A stretch of DNA of 7,581 bases from Coxiellaceae bacterium (GTDB lineage Bacteria; Pseudomonadota; Gammaproteobacteria; Coxiellales; Coxiellaceae). Location of the stretch: positions 1 to 7,581 of the forward strand of contig JABABH010000177.1 of assembly GCA_014238325.1 (NCBI GenBank), given 5' to 3'. Position 1 is the first letter of the stretch, and each line of letters starts with the position of its first letter. Below are positions 1 to 5,941 of this stretch, in pieces. A program made the position numbers and the translations under genes. Under the pieces are notes generated by a model. It searched no databases. It had not been told where the DNA came from and was given only the letters and a program-made list of their open reading frames with translations.

Positions 1-724
1 GTTAGATTTAAAGGGAAAGATAAAATTCATATTCTTGACAGTAAGCGGATATATGGTCACGCTTTTCATTTGTTGAGCCATGCTGAAGATTTTTGCTTGA
101 GGCATATGTCTATAGAAAGTGAATTTATACCTGGAAAAATGACCCGGCATGATATACCTGATTATCCTCCTAGAGCTATTCGTGAAGCTATGGTTAATGC
201 TATTTCTCACAGGGATTATAGAATTAAAGGAGGATCTATTAGTTTAATGCTTTTTGAAGATAGGTTGGAAATTACAAGTCATGGTACCTTACCTTTAGGT
301 ATTACTATCAATGATTTAAAACATGAGCATGATTCCCAGCCAAGGAATGAAAGAATAACACAGGTTATGTACCGGCGCGGATTAATTGAATCAATTGGTA
401 CTGGCACGCAAGAAATGATACGCGAACCTAAGGAATTTGGTAAACCCGGCCCCTGAATATCTAGAACGTGGCAATACCTTCGTAGTTCGTTTTTTGCTAC
501 GATCGATTCTTATAAAACCTGACCATTTGACTGATCGGCAAAAGGAAATCATGGATATCATATCATCCAGAAACACGGTAAATGCTAGTGAAATATTAAG
601 CTTGCTTTCAGATAATCCAGCTGAGCGAACATTAAGAGACGATCTAACTAAATTAAAAAAACTTGGCCTTATAGAAACGACCAGCAAAGGACGAGGGGCG
701 GTGTGGCGGCTATTAGATGGATGA
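1..724 (+). pseudogene. Frameshifted 3' part of RecG-C-terminal-like ATP-binding transcriptional regulator (HATPase_c_4 plus winged helix)
   Basis: The frame is open from the left edge, so the N-terminal part (normally an AlbA_2 / Schlafen-like DNA-binding domain) lies outside. Frame 1 runs to a stop at 454-456 and shows the typical C-terminal half of the COG2865 family: VRFKGKDK, a helix with REAMVNAISHRDY (the GHKL-type N-box), EITSHGTLPLGIT, then PRNERITQVMYRRGLIES and GTGTQEM. The expected continuation (APEYLERGNTFVVRF, then a winged helix starting near LTDRQKEIMDI and ending VWRLLDG) lies in frame 2 and stops at 722-724. Removing one C from the run at 445-447 restores a continuous GKP-APEY reading, so a single-base insertion broke the gene. 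Members are usually accessory regulators, often found on mobile DNA. A sequencing error in the C run is the main alternative; programmed frameshifting is less likely because no stimulatory structure is evident. Confidence 0.8.
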
Positions 725-799
725 GGCGGAATAAGGCGGTGTTTTACTTGGTTGGTACTTGGTGAGATGATTCGACCTCCCCTTAAAACCAAAAAAATA

Positions 800-828
800 T
801 TTATAAATCAACAGATTAAATTTATACT
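800..828 (+). promoter_or_regulatory. Possible promoter for the integrase
   Basis: A good -10 match, TATACT, sits at 823-828. The best -35 at 17-bp spacing is TTTATA at 800-805, a weak match. The start of transcription would fall near 835, at the left edge of the 7-bp tandem repeat, so the repeat would lie in the untranslated leader. Confidence 0.35.
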
Positions 829-833
829 AGATT

Positions 834-860
834 CAGCTGGCAGCTGGCAGCTGGCAGCTG
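834..860. repeat. 7-bp tandem repeat, unit CAGCTGG, 3.9 copies
   Basis: Three exact copies of CAGCTGG are followed by CAGCTG. Each unit contains the palindrome CAGCTG, so the array is also a series of dyads. It ends 10 bases before the ATG at 871. An in-frame TAG at 865-867 shows it is not coding for the integrase. Slippage would change the leader length or the spacing to the promoter, not the reading frame. Confidence 0.9.
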
Positions 861-870
861 TCAATAGGCT

Positions 871-2112
871 ATGAACGATAAAGCAGAAAGAAATGCTAGG
901 AAGCTTGTACCAATTTTTGATCAGGCTGAGTATTTAGAATTCAATACCGTCCTACCTCAACGCCTGAAAGTTTATCAGTCTTTTGAAGGTGATTACAAAG
1001 GCGTCCATGCCTTCTTATATGCTTATAAGGATAACAAGGCCACTTTCAATGCTTATCGACACGAAGTGGAGCGCTTGCTGCACTGGTCGTGGCAAAAAGC
1101 TCAAAAATCGATTTTATATCTGCGCCGTGTTGAGATTGAATCTTATATTAAATTTTGCCAGAAGCCACCCAAATCTTGGATTGGCCTAAGCAAGCCCGCT
1201 CGCTTCATACTAAAAGATGGCATCAGGCAACCTAACCCAGATTGGCGACCTTTTGTGGCTACGGTTAGCAAGACCGAAGCACGCATGGGAGAGCAACCCA
1301 ACAAAGATAATTATATGTTATCTGAAAAGGCAGTCAGAGAAATTTTTGCAGTGCTGAGCACCTTTTACAATTGTCTCATTCAGGATGAATATACAGAGGT
1401 GAACCCCATCACGCAGATCCGCCAAAAAAGCAAATTTATTCGAAAAACACAAGGTCAAAAGAAGATCCGTCGCTTATCAGATTTACAATGGTCATGTGTT
1501 ATTGAAACAGCGGAGTGGATGGCCAAGGAACATAACCGACATGAACGAACCCTGTTTATATTATCAGCCCTCTACCTTATGTATCTGCGTGTTTCTGAAC
1601 TAGTTGTAACCGATCGCTGGGCACCTAAAATGAATGACTTTCAGCGTGATCATGAGGGCCTTTGGTGGTTTACTACCGTTGGAAAAGGCAACAAAGAACG
1701 TCAAATTGCTGTGAGTTACGCGATGCTTTCTGCATTAAAGCGTTGGCGTCGATATTTAGGGCTCTCTCCCCTACCCTCCCCAGATGATCAAACGCCACTG
1801 GTTTCAACTGACCGTGGTCAAGGTGGTATCATGAGCACCAATCAAATCAGAAATATCGTACAAATCTGCTTTGACTTAACAACACAACGCATGGTTGATC
1901 AGGGATTGAAAGATGAAGTCGGCGATTTACAATCGGCTACAGTCCATTGGTTGCGGCATACAGGCATTTCAGACGATGTAAAGCGCCGTCCCAGAGAACA
2001 CGTGCGGGATGATGCGGGGCATAGCAGCAGTCAAACTACGGATCGATATATTGACGTGAACTTACGTGAAAGGCATCACAGCGCAAAAAACAAACCTATT
2101 AAAAATAAATGA
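871..2112 (+). CDS. Tyrosine recombinase / phage-type site-specific integrase
   Basis: This 413-residue protein would catalyse conservative DNA strand exchange at attachment sites through a covalent 3'-phosphotyrosine. The C-terminal catalytic domain shows all family residues: Arg240 in MYLRVSEL, Lys272 in GKGNKER, His359 and Arg362 in HWLRHTG, His384 in DAGHSSS, and the nucleophile Tyr393 in TDRYIDV. The N-terminal part (about 1-200) contains a SAM-like core-binding region of the type found in XerC/XerD and integron integrases, and it carries an extra stretch around residues 95-150. The ATG at 871 is the first possible start because TAG lies in frame at 865-867; only a weak AGG is seen just upstream, so translation may be inefficient. 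It looks intact and less AT-rich than the genes around it. It lies 5 kb from the tRNA remnant at the right end, so it may or may not be the enzyme that used that site. No excisionase is seen beside it. Confidence 0.93.
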   Translation: MNDKAERNARKLVPIFDQAEYLEFNTVLPQRLKVYQSFEGDYKGVHAFLYAYKDNKATFNAYRHEVERLLHWSWQKAQKSILYLRRVEIESYIKFCQKPPKSWIGLSKPARFILKDGIRQPNPDWRPFVATVSKTEARMGEQPNKDNYMLSEKAVREIFAVLSTFYNCLIQDEYTEVNPITQIRQKSKFIRKTQGQKKIRRLSDLQWSCVIETAEWMAKEHNRHERTLFILSALYLMYLRVSELVVTDRWAPKMNDFQRDHEGLWWFTTVGKGNKERQIAVSYAMLSALKRWRRYLGLSPLPSPDDQTPLVSTDRGQGGIMSTNQIRNIVQICFDLTTQRMVDQGLKDEVGDLQSATVHWLRHTGISDDVKRRPREHVRDDAGHSSSQTTDRYIDVNLRERHHSAKNKPIKNK

Positions 2113-2430
2113 ACGTGATTATGATGCTCTGTGTTAGAGACAGATGTTCTTGCTTTCTTAAATTTTAATGAAATAATGTATGACAGACCCTAAAAGAATA
2201 AGTCGATAATCGACAGAAAAGGTTCAATTTTTTTAATTGATGGCGTAGTCATTGCGCTATGTACTCCCTTGTGTTAATTAAAAAAACATAGAGTTTATCG
2301 AAATAATAGATTACTATTCAAATTTTAATTCGGTGGCCCTAGTCTTATACAATCAGCAGCTGACATGTGAACATGCACCTCTCCAGAAAAAGCTTGCTCA
2401 GGCTGAGATTATGATTAAGGACAGTAGGAG

Positions 2431-2487
2431 ACAGTTCAGAAACTGTAGATGAGGCAACGAAATTGCCTCACATTAATAAGTTATTAA
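2431..2487 (+). promoter_or_regulatory. Three consecutive dyads upstream of the 341-aa gene
   Basis: ACAGTT-CAGA-AACTGT (2431-2446), TGAGGCAA-CGAAA-TTGCCTCA (2450-2470) and TTAATA-AGT-TATTAA (2473-2487) follow each other with 2-3 base gaps and end 8 bases before the ribosome binding site. The middle one is a stable 8-bp hairpin but has no T run after it, so it is not a typical terminator. The set could be operator sites or a structured 5' leader. No clear sigma-70 promoter could be placed with normal spacing. The function is inferred only from position and symmetry. Confidence 0.4.
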
Positions 2488-2494
2488 ATTATAT

Positions 2495-2499
2495 AGGGA
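2495..2499 (+). promoter_or_regulatory. Ribosome binding site fixing a GTG start
   Basis: AGGGA lies six bases before the GTG at 2506. An in-frame TAG at 2494-2496 excludes any earlier start, so the GTG is well supported as the initiation codon. Confidence 0.7.
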
Positions 2500-2505
2500 T
2501 ATACT

Positions 2506-3531
2506 GTGCGTATAGATTCATTTCGAGGATATCTTCCAAGCTTTATTAATAGTATTTTTAACCATGTCATTTGCCCGCAGGGTAAAGTTCTTGTTCATAT
2601 ATGGGATATTAAACAGGGTACTGAAAGAGACGGCCATACCTCTGTAGAGGTCTATGATAATAAAACTAGGAAACATAGATATTTCTCAGCATGGGCAATT
2701 GCATCCCCTGAACAGCTGCTACAAAACCAATCAGCGAGTATGCTAATAATTGATAAACAGTCAGATGATCATCTAATTGTAGGCTTCCGTGAATTTAAAT
2801 ACTCGGCAGGAGAAAGAAACAATCCTGATGATCCCAATTCCATAGATAGGCCATCTGCACCCGAATCTTTAACCCTAGCGAAGGGTATGAATGAAAATGA
2901 CAAAGAGGAAATTACTCAGCTTAGTAAGCCAACTACAATTGTACTTTATACATTAGATACAGCTGAAATGATATCATATTTGGATCAAATTAAATTAAAT
3001 CAAGAAAAATATTCCTGGAGTCAAGCAGGTATTGGCACGGATCGATTTAATTGTACCACTCATGTTTGGGGCGCATTAAAAATCGGAGGTACAGGCCGCT
3101 TGTACAAGTCTAATGCGAAAATGTTCAGTTTATATAGTGTTTCTGCTTCTATAATATCTCTCCCCATATTATATAAATATTGGCAGTGCCTTCTTGCTTA
3201 TAACCTAGGAATAAGTACACTAGGAGGGATACTAGATGCCCAAATATCAGCAATTGCATTGCTGAAAATTTTTAATGCTCACTATAGAAACAATTGTTTA
3301 GCATATTTGGGCAAATCGTTGCTATGGTTCGGTGAAGTTTTATTCTCAGGAATAACAAGTGGTTTAACGTTTGGCTTAGTAGGCAACCTTTTCCATAACA
3401 TATATATGGCACCAGAGATGATTCGTATGATTTGTGAAAATGCATCAAAAACTGAGAATTATTGTACAATATCAGCAGCAGTTCCCGATGATCCAGTAAG
3501 GTCTTGTATACTCAACACGATTAAAAAATAG
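2506..3531 (+). CDS. Orphan protein with papain-like His/Cys motifs and hydrophobic C-terminal third; candidate secreted effector
   Basis: I do not recognise a named family. The 341-residue product has no signal peptide. Residues about 26-50 contain a beta-rich segment ending in RDGHTSVEVYD (His44). Residues 182-195 read NCTTHVWGALKIGG (Cys183). A His in an early GH(T/V)-beta motif and a Cys at the head of a later helix is the order of the circularly permuted NlpC/P60-like (LRAT/YiiX-type) papain fold, so hydrolase, acyltransferase or transglutaminase chemistry is possible; this is inference from two motifs. Residues about 206-300 contain several long hydrophobic stretches (about 206-223, 228-255 and 265-300) that could form membrane hairpins, and the tail is short and polar. 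An N-terminal papain-like domain with a membrane anchor and no signal peptide fits a Dot/Icm-type effector in a Legionella-like bacterium. It stands alone, convergent with the acetyltransferase gene. Two motifs in an orphan can match by chance. Confidence 0.75.
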   Translation: MRIDSFRGYLPSFINSIFNHVICPQGKVLVHIWDIKQGTERDGHTSVEVYDNKTRKHRYFSAWAIASPEQLLQNQSASMLIIDKQSDDHLIVGFREFKYSAGERNNPDDPNSIDRPSAPESLTLAKGMNENDKEEITQLSKPTTIVLYTLDTAEMISYLDQIKLNQEKYSWSQAGIGTDRFNCTTHVWGALKIGGTGRLYKSNAKMFSLYSVSASIISLPILYKYWQCLLAYNLGISTLGGILDAQISAIALLKIFNAHYRNNCLAYLGKSLLWFGEVLFSGITSGLTFGLVGNLFHNIYMAPEMIRMICENASKTENYCTISAAVPDDPVRSCILNTIKK

Positions 3532-3660
3532 GCGGTCATGTTGACTCAGGGAGGTCAAGTATAGAGTGACAATTTTCAGACTCACGCGCTTTATGACATA
3601 CATTCTGTGTTGCAATCGCCTGCCTCTGGCCATCTAAATACGGATTTATATCTAATAGAA
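3532..3660. other. Convergent intergenic stretch with possible insertion-sequence debris
   Basis: This is the short gap between the convergent orphan and acetyltransferase genes. It contains a short dyad TTGAC / GTCAA around 3540-3556 and a stretch near 3567-3590 (GTGACAATTTTCAGACTCAC) that resembles, from memory, the terminal repeats of IS21-type elements. No strong rho-independent terminator is visible for either gene. Confidence 0.3.
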
Positions 3661-4170
3661 TTATACACCAGTCCAATCTTCAAGTGTTAGAGCCAATCTT
3701 TCATGATCCTCCCATTTATTATTGATGTTCAAATACCGTGGCGATAACCCTTCATATTTGAAATTATTCTTTTGGACTAAGTTGATAGACCTTGCATTAC
3801 CAGGTTGAATATTAGCTTCTACCCTATGTAATTGATGTTCTGTAAATGCGGCCTCTAAAACTAATTTTAAGCCCGCACTCATATAGCCGCAACCTACATA
3901 TTTACTGGTAGCATAAAACCCTAAATATCCACTCTGAAAACAGCCCATTACAATTTCATTGATGTTGATGACACCAACGATATTATTTCCTAAGCGCACA
4001 ATATAGCTTATATTATTTGGTTTACCATATTTTTTCAGGTATTCATTAAACTCTGTCTCTTTATAGGGAGCAGTTACCCAAGGAAAGTGTAGACTTTTAC
4101 TTTCTTGCATTGAGCATATAAAAGAATTTTTATCATTGCTTGTTGGATGTGTGATTTTGATATCATTCAT
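3661..4170 (-). CDS. GNAT-family N-acetyltransferase, RimJ/RimL type
   Basis: This 169-residue protein would transfer an acetyl group from acetyl-CoA to an amine such as a protein N-terminus, an antibiotic or a small metabolite. The fold order is typical: an N-terminal strand, a substrate-side helix region with HFPWVTAP at residues 28-35, a central beta strand NNIVGVININ (62-71), the acetyl-CoA pyrophosphate-loop region YVGCGYMSAGL (91-101) and the RimJ/RimL signature HRVEANIQPGNARSINLVQK (115-134). It ends with FKYEGLSPRY and WEDHERLALT. Length matches the family. The ATG at 4170 has GGTGA at 4181-4177, six bases upstream. It starts 17 bases after the stop of a broken gene on the same strand and may once have been its operon partner. 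It appears intact; its substrate cannot be told from sequence. Confidence 0.9.
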   Translation of the reverse strand: MNDIKITHPTSNDKNSFICSMQESKSLHFPWVTAPYKETEFNEYLKKYGKPNNISYIVRLGNNIVGVININEIVMGCFQSGYLGFYATSKYVGCGYMSAGLKLVLEAAFTEHQLHRVEANIQPGNARSINLVQKNNFKYEGLSPRYLNINNKWEDHERLALTLEDWTGV

Positions 4171-4187
4171 TATGAGTCACCATGATG

Positions 4188-4613
4188 CTACTTACTCAAC
4201 CTGAGCCTTTGTTGATGATACCCTGTTGATCGGGTAATATTCATGTGTTGTGCTTTAGGGATTAGTTCTTTACGGTAATTAGTAGCCGATGGTATGAGTC
4301 CTGTCAGAGATATGCTTGTTATTCCTAATGATTTAGCAAGCTGAAGACTTGCGGCTACCAACCATTCAGTGTGTACTTGATCATTATACAAATCATCCTC
4401 GAATATTGGTATTGCAATGTTGGGTATGTTGCCCATATATGTTTCAATTACTGCTATCAAAAAAGGTTTGTTTTTTCCAAAACTTTCAATTATATCTTTT
4501 TTTATGCATTTTAGAGTATTAAGTATATATGACGGTAGCTAACTAATAGCTGCGCTATGAAATTTAGGGCAGTTGCCGCCTAGGATGATTTTTGCATGTT
4601 TTTCTGCTGCCAT
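4188..4613 (-). pseudogene. Nonsense-interrupted and 3'-truncated gene, possibly an NAD(P)-dependent reductase-like protein
   Basis: A frame starting with ATG at 4613 (MAAEKHAKIILGGN...) meets TAG at 4541-4539, codon 25. It then continues in the same frame without another stop for about 115 codons, through KDIIESFGKNKPFLIAVIET, MGNIPNIAIPIFEDD, HTEWLVAASLQLAKSLGIT and SISLTGLIPSATNYRKEL, to a stop at 4190-4188. The well-formed protein sequence on both sides of the TAG, including residues before the TTG at 4460, indicates one gene with a nonsense mutation rather than a separate 90-aa gene. The last 15 or so residues lose protein character and the gene ends too soon, so the 3' portion seems replaced by other DNA. 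The phrase SLTGLIPSATNY recalls, from memory, the region before the Rossmann domain in some acyl-ACP reductase-like or dehydrogenase-like proteins; that family guess is weak. Confidence 0.6.
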
Positions 4614-4643
4614 GTTTTACCACAAAAAATTAGTAAAATTAGA

Positions 4644-4672
4644 ATTATACAGTCTATATATAGATTATTCCA
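4644..4672 (-). promoter_or_regulatory. Possible promoter for the interrupted gene
   Basis: The minus strand has a perfect -10, TATAAT, at 4649-4644, 31 bases before the ATG at 4613. At 17-bp spacing the -35 would be the poor TGGAAT at 4672-4667. A perfect TTGACA lies at about 4691-4686, too far away for that -10 but 17 bases from TAATCT. It may still drive the acetyltransferase. Confidence 0.3.
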
Positions 4673-4932
4673 GCTTGACGATTTTGTCAAATTTTGCTAG
4701 CATACCAAGCCACCACTGTTTGTATTATATCAGTTAACGTTTATAAAACTATATTTGGCTGGAATTAACTTATAACAATCAGTTGGTGTAACGCCGTTGT
4801 TGGTATATACCTCAAGCGATGACTAAAAAAATACGTTGCATGCATCCTAAGCTTAAAATGGTGATCATTGAATCTACATAGTCATGCACCCTCAGGTATC
4901 CCCTCATCAGATTATTAAAGGAACTTAATTTC

Positions 4933-4973
4933 CAGTATATATACTGCTCGCGAATGAAAATTCGAACTTGAGC
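4933..4973 (+). promoter_or_regulatory. Perfect palindrome followed by a potential hairpin ahead of the HAD gene
   Basis: CAGTATATATACTG at 4933-4946 is a perfect 14-base palindrome. Directly after it, CGAAT-GAAA-ATTCG (4951-4964) can form a hairpin with a GNRA tetraloop, closed further out by GCTC (4946-4949) with GAGC (4970-4973). The palindrome is CAG-N8-CTG, not the CTG-N10-CAG of a gammaproteobacterial LexA box. Operator or leader function is inferred. Confidence 0.35.
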
Positions 4974-5023
4974 GCAAAGAACGACGATATGGTGTAAAAT
5001 AAGTTAACAAAAGGTGGTTTGCT

Positions 5024-5722
5024 ATGAGATCTCTTGTATTATTCGATATCGATGGAACATTATTGCAACATAATCAACATGAAAGCAACTACTGGGCAAC
5101 AGCCCTCGATGAATTATTTAAAATTAAGCCTATCTATTCAAATTGGTCTAATTACAAAAATAAAATAGATACAGCAATATTCCAAGAAATTTTTGAATCA
5201 AATTTAAAGAGATTACCAACTCTAATTGAACTAAATAACTTTAAGAATAATATTTTTTTACAGTTTAAAAAAGATTTTGGTGGCAATCTAGAAAGGTTTC
5301 GAGAGGTTCATGGAGCATCTATTTTCCTCAATAAATTAATCAAAATTGAAAATATAAGGATAGGTATTGTCACTGGTAACTGGATGAAAATTGCTCAGCT
5401 AAAACTGTCATCAATACATGTAAAGTGGGGTAATAAGCTTATAGCTGGATTCTCGGAAAATGGCGTGACAAAAGAAGGTATTATTAAATATACACTTGAT
5501 AAATTTAAGAAGGAGTACGGAGAATTCAATACGATAATTTATGTTGGAGATGCGGAATGGGATTATGAGGCGGCAAAACGTTGCGATATAGCTTTTATTG
5601 GAATTACAGCAGATAACCATTCTAATAAGTTACTCAAGGCTGGAGTTAAAAAAGAGAGGTTGTTCACATCCTTTAGCATATCTTTAGAAGACTATCTATT
5701 TAAACTTTGTTATGGAACTTAA
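5024..5722 (+). CDS. HAD-superfamily hydrolase (phosphatase-like)
   Basis: This 232-residue soluble protein is a haloacid-dehalogenase-superfamily member, most likely hydrolysing a phosphomonoester with Mg2+. Motif I is DIDGT at residues 8-12, with nucleophile Asp8 and acid/base Asp10. A helical C1-type cap occupies about residues 16-85. Motif II is VTGN with Thr117, the motif III lysine is probably Lys150 in TKEG, and motif IV is GDAEWD with Asp176 and Asp180. The C-terminal GITADN segment is also typical of the phosphoglycolate-phosphatase-like branch. Length fits. AAGGTGG at 5011-5017, six bases before the ATG, supports the start. It is extremely AT-rich (10 G/C of 60 at 5221-5280), more so than its neighbours, suggesting separate acquisition. 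The substrate cannot be assigned. Confidence 0.9.
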   Translation: MRSLVLFDIDGTLLQHNQHESNYWATALDELFKIKPIYSNWSNYKNKIDTAIFQEIFESNLKRLPTLIELNNFKNNIFLQFKKDFGGNLERFREVHGASIFLNKLIKIENIRIGIVTGNWMKIAQLKLSSIHVKWGNKLIAGFSENGVTKEGIIKYTLDKFKKEYGEFNTIIYVGDAEWDYEAAKRCDIAFIGITADNHSNKLLKAGVKKERLFTSFSISLEDYLFKLCYGT

Positions 5723-5754
5723 GAATACCAAAATTATTCGGTGAAAAATTACGA

Positions 5755-5872
5755 TCTAGCCTACTGCAGGATTGGACTCAACAGCATCAAGTCAAGCTTT
5801 TATGTATTAAATCAGGGAAACCCAAACGCTTTGATTGAACGATTTAACCGGCGGTATCTGTCAGGAACCTAG
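5755..5872 (+). pseudogene. Fragment of IS3-family transposase (OrfB, end of DDE domain)
   Basis: Frame 1 reads SLLQDWTQQHQVKLLCIKSGKP (up to about 5823). After a shift of frame at 5824, frame 2 reads NALIERFNRRYLSGT and stops at 5870-5872. This is the well-known final block of IS3-family integrase domains (W..H.V.L..I..GKP.QNA.IERFNR.Y), with the catalytic Glu of the DDE triad at 5837-5839. Only about 40 codons survive, with an internal small deletion and no neighbouring ends, so it is a dead relic. Confidence 0.75.
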
Positions 5873-5941
5873 AGATTTGATTAATTTTTTCCTAATTAGT
5901 TTGCTGTGTTACTTTCAAATGACTCATTTAAGTACTTGCAA

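Larger units (their letters stand above)
2113..2505. other. Gene-free interval rich in inverted repeats
   Basis: No convincing gene is present. The interval holds several dyads. One is GTCGAT-A-ATCGAC at 2202-2214. Another is TCAATT-N5-AATTGA at 2224-2240. A 13-nt AT arm at 2228-2240 can pair with 2274-2286 (one G-T pair), and CTATGT at 2257-2262 can instead pair with ACATAG at 2286-2291. CATGT-GA-ACATG lies at 2364-2375. Three adjacent dyads close the interval at 2431-2487. A 40-codon GTG frame at 2333-2452 has no ribosome binding site and no recognisable product. Confidence 0.6.
4614..5023. other. Gene-free stretch between divergent genes
   Basis: No convincing gene is present. It holds minus-strand promoter-like elements near 4644-4691, a short TTGAC-N6-GTCAA dyad at 4675-4690, a 20-codon frame at 4819-4881 with no ribosome binding site, a perfect 14-base palindrome at 4933-4946, and a small hairpin beyond it. 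TAAAAT at 4995-5000 is a possible -10 for the downstream hydrolase, but no -35 fits. Confidence 0.5.

Noticed and set aside
391..792. 133-aa minus-strand frame
   Set aside because: It lies antisense to the RecG-like pseudogene and its winged helix, and it lacks any recognisable domain.
834..860. CRISPR-like array
   Set aside because: Units are 7 bp and directly adjacent, with no spacers.
2333..2452. 40-codon GTG frame
   Set aside because: There is no ribosome binding site, no family resemblance, and it overlaps the dyads before the orphan gene.
2450..2470. Rho-independent terminator
   Set aside because: The hairpin is good but no T run follows it on the plus strand, and it is immediately upstream of a gene start.
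4819..4881. 20-codon ATG frame
   Set aside because: It is too short, with no ribosome binding site and no recognisable product.
4933..4946. LexA (SOS) box
   Set aside because: The palindrome is CAG-N8-CTG; the LexA site of gammaproteobacteria is CTG-N10-CAG.
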